A stretch of 64,000 bases of DNA from Arthrobacter sp. FW306-07-I (GTDB lineage Bacteria > Actinomycetota > Actinomycetes > Actinomycetales > Micrococcaceae). The notes under the pieces were generated by a model. That model saw nothing but the letters and a program-made list of their open reading frames with translations. It was not told the origin of the DNA and ran no database searches. Where the stretch lies: positions 2,418,001 to 2,482,000 of the forward strand of contig NZ_CP084550.1 in assembly GCF_021800405.1 (NCBI RefSeq). The letters run 5' to 3'. Positions 1-9,090 of this stretch are shown in pieces (the stretch's first letter is position 1; the number at the start of each line of letters is the position of its first letter). A program made the position numbers and the translations under genes.

Positions 1-343
1 ACGAGGCGTGGCGGATACAAAACGGTGTCCAGGGGCGCGCTTCCAGCCTGCCCTCCGCAATGGGCTCCCCGCACACGGCGCAGGCTCCATAGGTCCCCGC
101 TGCCAGGCGGGCCAGCGCCGCGTCAATCTGGTCCAGGCCGGCCGAGCTCTGCTTCAGGAGCGCCGAAGCCTGCGAGAGCTCAAACGCGATCGTGGCCCCT
201 TCGGGATCGTGCTCGTCATCGACATTGGAGTCCTGCCGGGCCGAATTCGCTGCCTGGATGTCAGCCCGCAGCGCCGGCAGCAACTCCAGGCGCCGCGCCC
301 GCTCCTCTTCGAGCAGTACCCGGAACCGGTCGAAATCTGGCAT
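1..343 (-). CDS. DksA/TraR-family zinc-finger protein (partial, runs off window)
   Basis: The reverse strand is open from an ATG at 343 to the window edge and gives 114 residues. The N-terminal half is a charged helical region. The end carries a DksA/TraR finger: C88-x2-C91, 17 residues, then C109-x2-H112. DksA/TraR proteins bind the secondary channel of RNA polymerase and modulate transcription; actinobacterial members are small. The fourth zinc ligand is His instead of the usual Cys, which some family members also show. The last residues lie outside the window, so total length is unknown. It is divergent from the riboswitch-controlled hydrolase. The family call is firm; the regulatory role is inferred. 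Confidence 0.85.
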   Translation of the reverse strand, partial: MPDFDRFRVLLEEERARRLELLPALRADIQAANSARQDSNVDDEHDPEGATIAFELSQASALLKQSSAGLDQIDAALARLAAGTYGACAVCGEPIAEGRLEARPWTPFCIRHAS

Positions 344-611
344 ACAAACAGCCTAGCGGTCGGATCGCGGAGCGCCTGAATGGAAACGGCCAGTGCGATG
401 GAGCCGCGGCAAACATCCCGTGTCCGTGTCCGGGCCGTTACCTATCCTGCAAGCCCGGCTATTAGCCGAGGTCGACACCGGTAACAGCCGTAACGTCCAA
501 ACGTTTGCGGAATTCGAGAGGGGAACCTCGTATGTTATCCAAATGTGACAATGCCACCGCATGTGGGTTATGGTCTTCAGGTGTCCCTCTCAGACGGGAC
601 ATTCCCATCAG

Positions 612-791
612 TATGCCGAGCCCTGCCACTGATCATGGGATACAACCGCTCCAGCTGGCAGGGACGGGGGAACCAAGTTTCCGCGGCCACTTGTGGCCTT
701 GGGGTTAAGTCGATAGCGCCTCCGTCCATTACGGGGTTGCTTCCGGCCGGGTATCTCCAGCCCGAACCCGACAGCTCACCCCGCAGGCATG
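612..791 (+). ncRNA. ydaO/yuaA-type c-di-AMP riboswitch
   Basis: The 5' leader of the LysM-NlpC/P60 gene has the conserved blocks of the ydaO class as found in actinobacteria: GGGGGAACCAAG near 665-676, and the 3' block CCGAACCCGACAGC (about 761-774) followed by CACCCCGCAGGC to 788. A closing P1 helix can form between ATGCC (613-617) and GGCAT (786-790). The ribosome binding site GGAGAGG (792-798) lies directly after P1, so ligand binding could affect either transcription or translation. In actinobacteria this class usually precedes cell-wall hydrolase genes, as here. The stretch 344-611 upstream holds only promoter-like sequence (TATGTT near 531) and no gene that I can see. Confidence 0.85.
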
Positions 792-807
792 GGAGAGGCG
801 ATCAACC

Positions 808-1647
808 GTGTCAAAAAATTCCACCACTGCCCGTCACCGCGCAACTCCGGCCCGCTCCATTGTTCTCGAGGGCCTCGCCGTGACAGCCAAGTCCCAGGCC
901 CGCTCGCTGGGCCGCCCCGCGCTCGCAGTTGCTGCAGCGTCCGGCATTGCCTTCGGCGTCGGCGCCCCGGCCCACGCCGGTGTCACCGGCCCTGACACCA
1001 CGGAAAAGACCAACGTGCAGGCGTACTCCGCACCTGTTGCGGCCCCGGCAGCGGCAGCAGGCAGCGTCCACACCGTAGTTTCCGGCGATACCCTGGGTGC
1101 CATTGCGTCTGCTAATGGCGTCAGCCTGAACAGCGTCCTGTCCGCCAACGGACTGGGCCTGTCCTCGATCATCTACCCGGGCGACCAGATCCAGATCCCC
1201 GCCGCCGGCTACACCGCGGCACCGGCACCGGCTCCGGCCCCTGCAGCAGCACCCGTGCAGACCGCAGCCGCCGCTCCGGCCAACACCGGCATGAACATGT
1301 CCTACGCCTCGGCCACCCCCGTGTCCGCCCCCACCGGCAGCGGCACCGGCGCTGCCATCCTGGCAAACGCCTACGGCCAGCTGGGCATCAAGCAGGACTG
1401 CACTGCCATGGTTGAGAAGGCGCTGCGCTCGGTGGGCAAGTCCGTTGGCGATCTTGCCCCCACCCAGTTCTTCCAGTACGGCACCGTGGTCGGCGCTCCT
1501 GCGCCCGGCGACCTGATCATCACCTCCGGCCACGTTGGCGTTTACGCCGGCAACGGCCAGGTTGTCAGCGGTGGCGTGAACGGCTACGACACCCAGGTGC
1601 ACTCCATCAGCTGGCTCGGCGGCTACTCAGCGGTCCGCGTCGCCTAG
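808..1647 (+). CDS. Secreted LysM / NlpC-P60-type peptidoglycan hydrolase
   Basis: A 279-residue exported cell-wall hydrolase. A long signal sequence ends at about A57 (GAPAHA), a LysM peptidoglycan-binding domain lies at about 87-131, an Ala/Pro-rich linker runs from about 132 to 180, and the C-terminal domain resembles NlpC/P60 with the probable catalytic Cys198 (QDCTAMVEKA) and His242 (SGHVGVYAG). NlpC/P60 enzymes cleave stem-peptide bonds in peptidoglycan. The GTG start at 808 is chosen for GGAGAGG 9 nt upstream and because the extended basic N-terminus is typical for this group in Arthrobacter. Regulation by c-di-AMP through the leader is expected. A 20-bp hairpin follows the gene. The catalytic domain is a little divergent, so substrate specificity is open. 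Confidence 0.85.
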   Translation: MSKNSTTARHRATPARSIVLEGLAVTAKSQARSLGRPALAVAAASGIAFGVGAPAHAGVTGPDTTEKTNVQAYSAPVAAPAAAAGSVHTVVSGDTLGAIASANGVSLNSVLSANGLGLSSIIYPGDQIQIPAAGYTAAPAPAPAPAAAPVQTAAAAPANTGMNMSYASATPVSAPTGSGTGAAILANAYGQLGIKQDCTAMVEKALRSVGKSVGDLAPTQFFQYGTVVGAPAPGDLIITSGHVGVYAGNGQVVSGGVNGYDTQVHSISWLGGYSAVRVA

Positions 1648-1686
1648 TCTTCGCATCACCGCAGGCGCCCAACAGCGCAGGCATTA

Positions 1687-1730
1687 GACAGGAGGGCGGC
1701 AGCCGGTCATCCGGCTGCCGCCCTCCTGTC
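1687..1730. terminator. Perfect 20-bp hairpin between convergent genes
   Basis: The arms at 1687-1706 (GACAGGAGGGCGGCAGCCGG) and 1711-1730 are fully complementary with a TCAT tetraloop. There is no strong T-run on either side. It sits between the hydrolase (plus) and selO (minus), so it probably terminates both. Confidence 0.75.
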
Positions 1731-1756
1731 GCATCCGCCGCCTGCCCCCGCAGCCG

Positions 1757-3226
1757 TCAGGTCCCGCAGAAGGTCATATAGTTGCCGAAGTCCTCGGGGG
1801 CGCCTTCGGCGTAGCGTTCCAGCCCGGGCCGCTCGGTGAAGGGGTCACTGACTGCCTCCAAAAGCTGCTGCAAGGGTGACAGGTCTCCGGCCGTGGCAGC
1901 GGCCAATGCCTCCTCCACGAGGTGGTTCCTGGGAATGTACGCCGGGTTGACGTTGTCCATCAGCTCCGCGTCCGGTTCGAGTGCCTGCCACCGCTCCGCC
2001 CAGGAATCAAACGCAGCCAGATCAAGAACCATGCCGCGCACCGGACGAAGGTCGCCACGGGCGGCCTTGCCCAGGTTACGGAAGAAGAGGGTGTAGTCCA
2101 CGGGACCGTCCTTCAGGATGGCAAGGGCGCCGTCCACCAAAGCGGACGTGGTTTCCTCGTCACTTCCCCCGCGGCTGCCAAGGCCGAGCTTGGCATTCAT
2201 GCCACCGGTCCACGCCCTGCTGTAGTGGCCCCGGAAGCCGCCGAGCACCTCCACTGCGGGCGCAACCGCCTGCTCCTGGGCTTCATGGATGAGCGGCAGC
2301 ATCGCCTCGGCGAGCCGGGCAAGGTTCCATTCAGCAAGAACCGGCTGGTTCGCGTAGGCGTAGCGGCCGCTGACGTCGATGGAACTGTAAACGGCTGCGG
2401 GATTGAACGCGTCCATGAACGCGCACGGGCCGTAGTCGATGGTCTCCCCTGAAATGGTCATGTTGTCCGTATTCATGACCCCGTGCACGAATCCCACCAG
2501 CATCCAGCGGGCCACCAATTCCGCCTGGGCCGAGACGACCGAGGCGAACAGCTCAAGGTAGGGGTTGTCGGCGTCGGCGGCGTGCGGGTAATGCCTGCTG
2601 ATGGCGTGGTCCGCCAACCGCTTCAGGAGATCCATGTTTTCGGTGGCACGCGCGTACTGGAAGCTGCCCACGCGCAGGTGGCTGCTTGCCACCCGGGCCA
2701 GGACGGCGCCCGGCAGCATGTCGTCGCGCCGGACTTGGCGGCCTGTTGCCACGACTGCGAGCGAACGGGTGGTGGGGATGTGCAGGGCGTACATCCCCTC
2801 GCTGACGAGGTACTCGCGCAGCATAGGCCCGACGACGGCACGGCCGTCCCCGGCGCGGGCGAAAGGCGTGCGCCCCGAGCCTTTGAGGTGGAGGTCAAGG
2901 AGCCGTCCGTTGCGGTCCGTGACCTCACCCAGCAGGAGGGCCCGTCCGTCCCCGAGCAGGGGTGAGTATCCTCCGAACTGGTGGCCTGCATACGCCTGCG
3001 CAACGGGCGTGGCGCCAGGCGGAACATGGTTTCCCGCCAGCAGCCGTACACCTTCGGGGCTGCGCAGGTACTCCGGGTCCAGTCCCAGCTCCCGTGCCAG
3101 CTCCTCGTTCAGGACAAGGAGCCCTGGGTTGGGGGCTTCCTCGGCCTGCCAGGGAACAGCGAGTTCTGACAGTTCACGTGCGAAGCGGCCATCAAGGGCC
3201 ACTGTGGATTCAGCTGCTGCCGTCAT
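1757..3226 (-). CDS. selO: SelO/YdiU family protein adenylyltransferase
   Basis: A 489-residue pseudokinase-fold enzyme of the SelO (YdiU, UPF0061) family. Members transfer AMP from ATP to Ser/Thr/Tyr of proteins linked to redox balance. Visible family signatures are [34 protein letters not shown] and the metal/catalytic segment [19 protein letters not shown]. Length matches the family. The bacterial form ends in a Cys-containing tail (NYMTFCGT), at the position where animal and some bacterial SelO proteins carry selenocysteine or Cys. It starts 3 nt after the rnz stop and is the last gene of a DinB-rnz-selO operon. Family confidence is high; target proteins are unknown. Confidence 0.93.
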   Translation of the reverse strand: MTAAAESTVALDGRFARELSELAVPWQAEEAPNPGLLVLNEELARELGLDPEYLRSPEGVRLLAGNHVPPGATPVAQAYAGHQFGGYSPLLGDGRALLLGEVTDRNGRLLDLHLKGSGRTPFARAGDGRAVVGPMLREYLVSEGMYALHIPTTRSLAVVATGRQVRRDDMLPGAVLARVASSHLRVGSFQYARATENMDLLKRLADHAISRHYPHAADADNPYLELFASVVSAQAELVARWMLVGFVHGVMNTDNMTISGETIDYGPCAFMDAFNPAAVYSSIDVSGRYAYANQPVLAEWNLARLAEAMLPLIHEAQEQAVAPAVEVLGGFRGHYSRAWTGGMNAKLGLGSRGGSDEETTSALVDGALAILKDGPVDYTLFFRNLGKAARGDLRPVRGMVLDLAAFDSWAERWQALEPDAELMDNVNPAYIPRNHLVEEALAAATAGDLSPLQQLLEAVSDPFTERPGLERYAEGAPEDFGNYMTFCGT

Positions 3227-3229
3227 GGT

Positions 3230-4159
3230 TTAAACCCTATCGCCGTCGTTATGGCCCGCCGCTTCCCGCTCCGGTTGCCGCCGCGGGGGAACGGCTATGC
3301 GCTGCAGGTCATGGGCTGCAATGACGGTGGTTCCCCCAGCACGTGCCTGCGCCTGCTCCGCAAGCCGGGACATGTCGTCGCCATAGCGTGCGGAAAAGTG
3401 TGTGAGCACCAGGGTCCGGGACTTTCCGGATGCCGCCAGCTCCCCTGCCTGTCCGGCGGTGAGGTGCAGGTACTGCTTCGCCAGCCCGCCGTCGTCGTCG
3501 CTGAAGGTCGACTCAGCGACCAGCAGGTCGGTGCCGTCGGCCAGTTCCTCCGCGCCCGGGCACGGCGCGGTGTCCATGATGAACGCGAAGCGCTGGCCGG
3601 GCCTGGGAATGCTCATGTCCTCCACCGTGACTGCTCCGAGGTACCCCTGGCGCTGCAGCGTGCCGACGTCGGGCCCTTGGACTCCTGCCGCCCGCAGCCG
3701 CTCCGGTAGGAAGGTGCGGCCGTCAGGCTCGGTGAGCAGGTATCCGTACGTTTCAATGCGGTGCCTAAGAGGCCGGATCTCGAGGCCGTCCGCCACGGGG
3801 CCGGAGCCGGAGTACGGATGGAGCCGCAGGTCGATGCCGGGTGAACTGACCGCCAAGAGGGCCCGGACCACCTGGTCTCCGGAGGCCGGGTAATGCAGGT
3901 GAACGGGGTGTGCGGCGCCGTCCAGGGCCATTCGGGACAGTACCCCCGGCAGGCCGTAGCAGTGGTCACCGTGCACGTGCGTGAGGCAAATCCTGGTGAT
4001 GCGGCTGGCCGACACCCCGGCATGGATCATCTGGCGCTGGGTGCCCTCGCCGGGGTCAAACAGAAGTCCTTCGCCGTCCCAGCGAAGGAAGTAGCCGTTC
4101 TGATTCCGTGTGCGCGTAGGAACCTGGGAGGCCGTGCCCAGCACCACGAGTTCACGCAC
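3230..4159 (-). CDS. rnz: Ribonuclease Z (tRNA 3' endonuclease)
   Basis: A metallo-beta-lactamase-fold RNase of 309 residues that removes the 3' trailer from tRNA precursors. The zinc motif HxHxDH is in CLTHVHGDHCYGLPG, and the late LVLTHFSARYGDD segment carries a further His/Asp. The reading frame stays open further upstream, but the GTG at 4159 (VRELVVLGTASQVPT) matches the normal N-terminus and overlaps the stop of the DinB gene by 8 nt, suggesting translational coupling. It is followed 3 nt later by selO. The true length equals that of typical actinobacterial RNase Z. Confidence 0.93.
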   Translation of the reverse strand: MRELVVLGTASQVPTRTRNQNGYFLRWDGEGLLFDPGEGTQRQMIHAGVSASRITRICLTHVHGDHCYGLPGVLSRMALDGAAHPVHLHYPASGDQVVRALLAVSSPGIDLRLHPYSGSGPVADGLEIRPLRHRIETYGYLLTEPDGRTFLPERLRAAGVQGPDVGTLQRQGYLGAVTVEDMSIPRPGQRFAFIMDTAPCPGAEELADGTDLLVAESTFSDDDGGLAKQYLHLTAGQAGELAASGKSRTLVLTHFSARYGDDMSRLAEQAQARAGGTTVIAAHDLQRIAVPPRRQPEREAAGHNDGDRV

Positions 4160-4676
4160 CGGGGGCGTCCGCCATCTCCGCATGCAGCCCTTTGGCGTAG
4201 GCAGCCTGGCCAAGGTGCTGCAGGCAGTCCCCCAGGATGCTGACCAGCCGCACCCCAAGGGTTACGGGCGGGTCCCAATGCCTGTCGACCACACGGTCCA
4301 GGTCCGGATCATCAATACCTTGCAGGGCCCTGGCGGTCTGCCGGTGGACCGCATCGTAGTATTCCTGCAGGACTTCGCCGGTCGCCCTGACGGTGTCCAC
4401 CTGTTCACTTGTGTGGCCGTAGCCCGTGTCCCGCTCCGCCAGCGGGAGCCCGAAACGGGATACAAAGCCTTCTCCCGTCCACACCTGCTCCAGCCCGAAG
4501 GCGGAGGCCACCTGCGCATCTTCCACCCGGCCCGTGTGCCAGATCAGCCAACCGATGGAGTTGCCGTTGCCGGCAGGGCGGCGCTGCAGGTCCGCCTCGC
4601 TGAGCCCCTCCAGAACTTGGCGGACGAGGGCCGGGAGCCGGTCGAAGGCCTCCAGCAGCAGTTCCTTGGATTGCAT
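4152..4676 (-). CDS. DinB-superfamily protein (DUF664-like)
   Basis: A 174-residue four-helix-bundle protein. The segment SIGWLIWHTGRVEDAQ contains the first conserved His of the DinB/YfiT fold, and the C-terminal HLGQAAYAKG carries the last. Members bind a divalent metal and several actinobacterial ones act in mycothiol-dependent transfer reactions; nothing in the sequence fixes the substrate. It is the first gene of the DinB-rnz-selO operon. The start at 4676 is an ATG preceded by a purine-rich GGGAAGGGAGACAG. Confidence 0.85.
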   Translation of the reverse strand: MQSKELLLEAFDRLPALVRQVLEGLSEADLQRRPAGNGNSIGWLIWHTGRVEDAQVASAFGLEQVWTGEGFVSRFGLPLAERDTGYGHTSEQVDTVRATGEVLQEYYDAVHRQTARALQGIDDPDLDRVVDRHWDPPVTLGVRLVSILGDCLQHLGQAAYAKGLHAEMADAPGA

Positions 4677-4693
4677 CTGTCTCCCTTCCCACC

Positions 4694-4718
4694 GGTCCGG
4701 ACCCCGCGGGCCCGGACC
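4694..4718. terminator. GC-rich hairpin after the acidic protein gene
   Basis: GGTCCGG (4694-4700) pairs with CCGGACC (4712-4718), with further G:C pairs inside the loop. It lies in the 50-bp gap between the acidic-protein gene and the DinB operon, both on the minus strand. There is no clear U-tract, so this is a candidate only. Confidence 0.45.
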
Positions 4719-4726
4719 TTCAGCTG

Positions 4727-5158
4727 CTAGCGTTCCAGGTCGTCGGGCTCGAATTGGCTGAGCGGCGAGCCGCCGAAGTTTTCCTCGTCGTCACTGGCGT
4801 CCGCTTCAGGACCGGTGGGGTTTTCGCCGAAATCGACATCGGCCGCTGCCTCCCCAAGCGTGGGCGTATCCGGGGGCACCTGCTCGTCGCCGGCGCGGTA
4901 GCGGGCCTGGGCGCTTTCGTCCCGCAGTGTCTGGTCGCTCAGGAAGTCCTCCTCTTCACCCGAGACGGCCTCGTCCTGCAGCAGGGGGTCCTCCCGCCAG
5001 CGTTCCGGATTGTTCTCCGCAGCACCGGGGTAGTTGTCGGGTTCCCCCATCACGGGGTCCAGTTCCAGGGACGATGCCGCGCCGGGAGTTTCATCGAGAA
5101 GCACGTCGTCCTCCTCCACAACTTCCAGCTCATCGTCAGGGACGTTCTGCTCAGTCAT
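4727..5158 (-). CDS. Small, highly acidic conserved protein, function unknown
   Basis: A 143-residue protein very rich in Asp and Glu with no membrane segment, signal peptide or recognisable catalytic motif. It is probably disordered. The ATG at 5158 (MTEQNVPDDELEV) is chosen over one five codons upstream because GAAAGG lies 7-8 nt before it. The same leader arrangement (GAAAGGCA, then ATGAC) precedes the lipoprotein-like gene near 62.8 kb. It is divergent from the AI-2E-family gene. I do not recognise the family. Confidence 0.7.
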   Translation of the reverse strand: MTEQNVPDDELEVVEEDDVLLDETPGAASSLELDPVMGEPDNYPGAAENNPERWREDPLLQDEAVSGEEEDFLSDQTLRDESAQARYRAGDEQVPPDTPTLGEAAADVDFGENPTGPEADASDDEENFGGSPLSQFEPDDLER

Positions 5159-5287
5159 GATGATGCCTTTCACGTTGTCGTACAGCGAACAATAGTAAGC
5201 ATACTGACGAACTGGGGTGGATGTGAACCGTCATGGGTAAGGAACAGGCAAATGGGACAGAACGTGAGGGCAAGCAAGGAGAATCCC

Positions 5288-6433
5288 ATGAAACCGAATA
5301 TGTCCCCGGACGGGTCCGCGGCACAGCCGTCCCGGCCCCAGTCCTTTACCGCCCGGATGTCCTTTATGTGGACCGATGGATTAGGCCGGGCCAGCATCCG
5401 CGCCATCTAGGCATTGTCAGTTTTGGCGCTTGCCTGGGTAGTGGTCTCGGCCGCCATCCGCGTCCCGCTTGTCACCATCCCGGTACTGGTTGCGTTGATC
5501 CTCGCGTCGGCGATGGCTCCTGCCGTCCGTTGGCTTGCAGCCCGGGGCTGGCCGCGCGCCCTGGCCGTACTGTCCTCATTCCTGGTGATCCTGGTGGTGG
5601 CTGCCGGCGTGGTCGGCGGAATCATCGCCCTCGTCCGGCAGCAGGCCTCCGTCCTGGCAGCCCGGGCAGAAGCAGGTATTGGCCAACTGCAGCAATTCAT
5701 CACCACCGGTCCCGTGGCCCTGATCAGTGACCAGATCGACGCGGCCCGCAGCGAGTTCCAGAAGTTCCTGGCGGGAGGAAGTTTGGGCGCCGACGCATTG
5801 ACGGGGCTACGGACGGCCGGGGAAATCGTGGCGGGTTCAGTCTTGACTGCCGTGGTCCTGTTCTTCTTCCTCAAGGACGGTGAGAAGATCCGCGGCTTCC
5901 TGATCGGCTTCCTCCCCGGGACCCGCCAAGGAAAGGCGCACCTGGCGGCCGAACGCAGCATCGTGGTGCTGGGCGGCTACGTCCGCGGGACACTCATCAT
6001 CGCGGCCATCGACGCCATCATCGTCCTGGCCGGGCTCCTGATCCTGCAAGTTCCGTTGGCCGTCCCCCTGGCCGCGGTGGTCTTCCTGGGCGGCTTCATT
6101 CCCATTATTGGCGCAACCACCGCCGGCAGCCTGGCGGTGCTGGTGGCCCTGGTGGAGAACGGGCCAGTTCCCGCGCTGGTGGTTTTGGTGATCCTGGTCG
6201 CGGCCAACCAGTTTGAGCACCATATCCTCCAGCCCTTCTTCATGGGCCGGGTCCTGCGGATCCACGGGCTGGTGATCATCCTGGCACTGGCCGCGGGGGC
6301 GACGCTGGCAGGCGTCATCGGTGCGCTGCTGGCCGTGCCGCTGGCCGCCGTCGGCTGGACCATCTACAAGACGCTGGCCGAAAGGGAAACACCCGGCCCG
6401 GAGCCTATTGCTCCGCCAGCGCCCGGCGCGTAA
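5288..6433 (+). pseudogene. AI-2E family transporter interrupted by an in-frame amber stop
   Basis: An ATG at 5288 with AAGGAG just upstream opens a frame that would give 381 residues of an AI-2E/YdiK/PerM-family membrane protein, the usual family length. A TAG at 5408-5410 interrupts it after 40 codons, in the first membrane region; the same frame resumes at once and stays open to 6433. The resumed part holds the family features, for example FFFLKDGEK and GGFIPIIGATTAGSL, and about six or seven membrane segments. A TTG at 5414 could start a shortened product, but it has no ribosome binding site and lacks the first segment. The most likely origin is a CAG-to-TAG change. This is either a real nonsense mutation or a base error. 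Confidence 0.8.
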
Positions 6434-6454
6434 TGCGCCCTGAACAGCGCTTCT

Positions 6455-6468
6455 GTGACTTCTGGCCC
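6455..6468. promoter_or_regulatory. DosR-like box upstream of usp1
   Basis: GTGACTTCTGGCCC, an imperfect palindrome with an A/T-rich centre, ends 71 nt before the usp1 start. It is one of eleven related sites in 6.4-37 kb; compare the mycobacterial DosR core GGGACT-WW-AGTCCC. Confidence 0.6.
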
Positions 6469-6539
6469 TAGAGCACCGGTGGCACCCGGGCCAGTCTTGA
6501 AAGGCAGGAGCCAGTTAAAGACAAGCAGGAAGCGCGGCC

Positions 6540-7403
6540 ATGACATCCCAGAAACCCATTGCTGTGGGCACCAACGACTCAGCGCAAAGCCAGTCCGCCG
6601 TCCTGTGGGCCGCCCGGCGCGCCCACCGCGCAAACCTGCCCCTGGTGATCCTCCACGTGGTGGACGACCGGTGGGTTGCCGAACCCTACCCGTGGTTCGG
6701 AACGCTTCAACAGGCCGGGGAAGAACTCCTGAAGACCGCCGCCGGACGCCTCGAAGGAACGGTGCCCATCACCGCTGAAACAGAGTTGCTTACCGGCAGC
6801 GTGGGTGGATCCCTGGCCAAGTACTCCAAGAGGACCTCGATGATGGTCATCGGTTCCGGCAGCGGCCATCTCGGCGGCACCCTTGCCGACCGCGCACTCC
6901 AGGTGGCCACTGCCGCCAAAGTCCCTGTGGCCGTCGTCGGAACCCAGGACCTTGAAGGCAGGGCCGGAGTGGTGGTCGGCATCGACGGATCCCCCGAGTC
7001 GACCCAGGCCGTCGCCTTTGCGGCCGCGGAGGCAGACCGCGAAGGCGACGAACTCACTGTCGTTTATGCCGTTGATGTCCCGGATCCTGTCATCGACGCC
7101 GGCCTGTCGCCCGCAGCCATGGCGGACCTCATCGCTGACGAGGAACGCGTGGTGCTGTCCGAAGCGGTGGCAGGGCTCAAGGAAGACTACCCGGACCTGA
7201 TCGTGCACCAGCGCCTTGATACCGAACGGCGCGCGGTGGACGCCCTGGTGGAGGCCGCAGCCGGGGCAAGGCTGCTGGTGGTGGGCAGCCGCGGCCGGGG
7301 CGCCTTTAAACGCCTCCTGCTCGGTTCCACCGCTCACGGCGTCCTCAAGCACCTTCCGTGCCCCGTGATCATCACCCGGACTGACGCTGCCCGCACGATG
7401 TAG
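6540..7403 (+). CDS. Universal stress protein, tandem UspA domains (usp1)
   Basis: A 287-residue cytosolic protein with two UspA domains (about 5-140 and 148-287). The second has the full ATP-binding motif GSRGRGAFKRLLLGSTA and an early VVGIDGS. The first domain is degenerate: it ends in GGTLADRALQ where the G-S/T of the nucleotide loop should be, so probably only the second domain binds ATP. Tandem Usp proteins of this kind are prominent members of the mycobacterial DosR regulon. A DosR-like box lies upstream and a DUF4389 membrane protein follows 63 nt downstream. It closely resembles usp4 at 18.5 kb, including the DRALQ feature. Confidence 0.93.
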   Translation: MTSQKPIAVGTNDSAQSQSAVLWAARRAHRANLPLVILHVVDDRWVAEPYPWFGTLQQAGEELLKTAAGRLEGTVPITAETELLTGSVGGSLAKYSKRTSMMVIGSGSGHLGGTLADRALQVATAAKVPVAVVGTQDLEGRAGVVVGIDGSPESTQAVAFAAAEADREGDELTVVYAVDVPDPVIDAGLSPAAMADLIADEERVVLSEAVAGLKEDYPDLIVHQRLDTERRAVDALVEAAAGARLLVVGSRGRGAFKRLLLGSTAHGVLKHLPCPVIITRTDAARTM

Positions 7404-7466
7404 GCTGCACCGCCTGCCGGTCCTCCTGCCGGCACTCCGTATTCCGTACGCCGAAGGTTCGACGCC

Positions 7467-9002
7467 ATGAAAAAGCCCGCTGCCATCATCATGCTGATCC
7501 TCGGGATCCTCATCACGCTCCCCGGTTTGGCCGCACTGGCGGGCGGAGCCGTGGCCTCAGCGGTGGGAACCATCCAGGGCGACGGCTACCTGACGTCCGG
7601 TACGTCACGGTTTTCCGTCAATTCCTTTGCCCTCACCTCGCCTCGGGCCGACGCCATCGGCGAGGACGTTCCCGGCAGGCTGCCCTTTGACATCGGAAAG
7701 CTGAGGCTGCGGGCTGCATCAGTAACGCCGGACAAGCCCGTGTTCATTGGCATTGGCCGGCAGGCCGACGTGGAGCAGTACCTGTCAGGCGTGCATCACT
7801 CGGAGCTGCTGAACATCCGGCAGCAGCCCTTCCGTGCGGACTACCGCGACGTTCCGGGCAACAATCCTGCAACCCCGCCTGCCGACCAGCGCTTCTGGAG
7901 CGCCTCCGCAACAGGATCCGGGCAGCAGGAGCTCACCTGGAACATCGCGCCCGGCGCCTGGGAAGTGGTGGTGATGAACGCCGACGCCTCCCAAGGGGTG
8001 GATGTGCGGCTGCAGGCAGGCTTCCACTCGGACCTCTTCCAGCCGGCAGCAACGGGCCTGCTGGTAGGCGGGATCATTGCCTTGGTGATCGGCATTCCCC
8101 TCATCATCCTGGGGGCGTCCGGCCTTGGACGGCACGCCGCGCATCCTTCCGCAGGACCACCTGCCGGTGAGCCTCCCTACAGCGGGCCGGCGGGAGGCGC
8201 ACCTGTGTACCCGGCGCCGGTGGTCGGAGCACCCCCGGCACCCGGGGCCGCGCCGCCCTCTGAAACCTTCACCCCGGTGCCAGGTGCCCCCGGCTACCCC
8301 GCAAGGCTCTTCGGGGACATCGACCCGGCCCTGTCGCGGTGGATGTGGCTGGTGAAGTGGTTCCTGGCGATTCCGCATTTCATCCTGCTCTTCTTCCTCT
8401 GGTTCGCCTTCGTCATCACCACCATCGTGGCCGGGTTCGGCATCCTGTTCACCGGCCGCTACCCGCGGGCACTGTTCGACTTCAACGTGGGCGTCATGCG
8501 GTGGAACTGGCGGGTGGCGTTCTACGCCTACGCCGCCGTCGGCACCGACCTGTACCCGCCGTTCACACTGAAGCGCACCAATTACCCCGCCGACTTTGAC
8601 GTCGACTACCCGGAGCGGCTGTCCCGCGGCCTGGTCCTGGTGAAATGGTGGCTGCTGTCGATCCCGCACCTGCTGGTGGTCGCTGCCTTTACCAACACCA
8701 CGTGGCGGTGGCGGGCGGAAAACAACTTCGGCGGGACGACATATGTCCAGGAAGCGGGCCCGTCCCTGCTGGGGCTGCTGGTCCTGATAGCGGCAGTGAT
8801 CCTGCTGTTCACGGGCCGCTACCAGCGCCCGCTGTTCGATTTCATCCTCGGCGTTGACCGCTGGATCTACCGGGTCCTGGTGTACACCGCACTGATGCGG
8901 GACGAATATCCGCCGTTCCGGCTGGACCAGGGCGCAACCGAACCGGCATGGTCCGGGGTGGCCATTCCGCCGGCCGGCGTGCCCCCTGCCGGGGCGCCGT
9001 GA
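7467..9002 (+). CDS. DUF4389 membrane protein with two DUF4389 repeats
   Basis: A 511-residue membrane protein. An N-terminal anchor (about 7-30) leads into an extracytoplasmic beta-rich region, a second segment near 195-215, a Pro/Gly-rich linker, and then two DUF4389 units, each with LVKW(F/W)L-x-IPH, FTGRY-x-R-x-LFDF and a YPPF element. The repeat elements are at about 292-370 and 380-490. The function of DUF4389 is unknown; it occurs in many Micrococcaceae. The position between two usp genes suggests a stress role at the envelope. Its stop codon overlaps the DosR-like box that precedes usp2. Confidence 0.88.
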   Translation: MKKPAAIIMLILGILITLPGLAALAGGAVASAVGTIQGDGYLTSGTSRFSVNSFALTSPRADAIGEDVPGRLPFDIGKLRLRAASVTPDKPVFIGIGRQADVEQYLSGVHHSELLNIRQQPFRADYRDVPGNNPATPPADQRFWSASATGSGQQELTWNIAPGAWEVVVMNADASQGVDVRLQAGFHSDLFQPAATGLLVGGIIALVIGIPLIILGASGLGRHAAHPSAGPPAGEPPYSGPAGGAPVYPAPVVGAPPAPGAAPPSETFTPVPGAPGYPARLFGDIDPALSRWMWLVKWFLAIPHFILLFFLWFAFVITTIVAGFGILFTGRYPRALFDFNVGVMRWNWRVAFYAYAAVGTDLYPPFTLKRTNYPADFDVDYPERLSRGLVLVKWWLLSIPHLLVVAAFTNTTWRWRAENNFGGTTYVQEAGPSLLGLLVLIAAVILLFTGRYQRPLFDFILGVDRWIYRVLVYTALMRDEYPPFRLDQGATEPAWSGVAIPPAGVPPAGAP

Positions 9003-9012
9003 CCTTGGACCC
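8999..9012. promoter_or_regulatory. DosR-like box upstream of usp2
   Basis: GTGACCTTGGACCC overlaps the stop codon of the DUF4389 gene and ends 78 nt before the usp2 start. Confidence 0.55.
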
Positions 9013-9090
9013 TGGCCCGGTCCCACTCGTGCAGGCAAGATAGGCGTGACAGCGCGGGTTAAAGCAAGCGGGCGGACCAAGGGAGCGGAA

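Noticed and set aside
5170..5406. A 78-codon minus-strand frame opposite the start of the AI-2E-family gene
   Set aside because: It overlaps the promoter and the ribosome binding site of the plus-strand gene and shows no family features.
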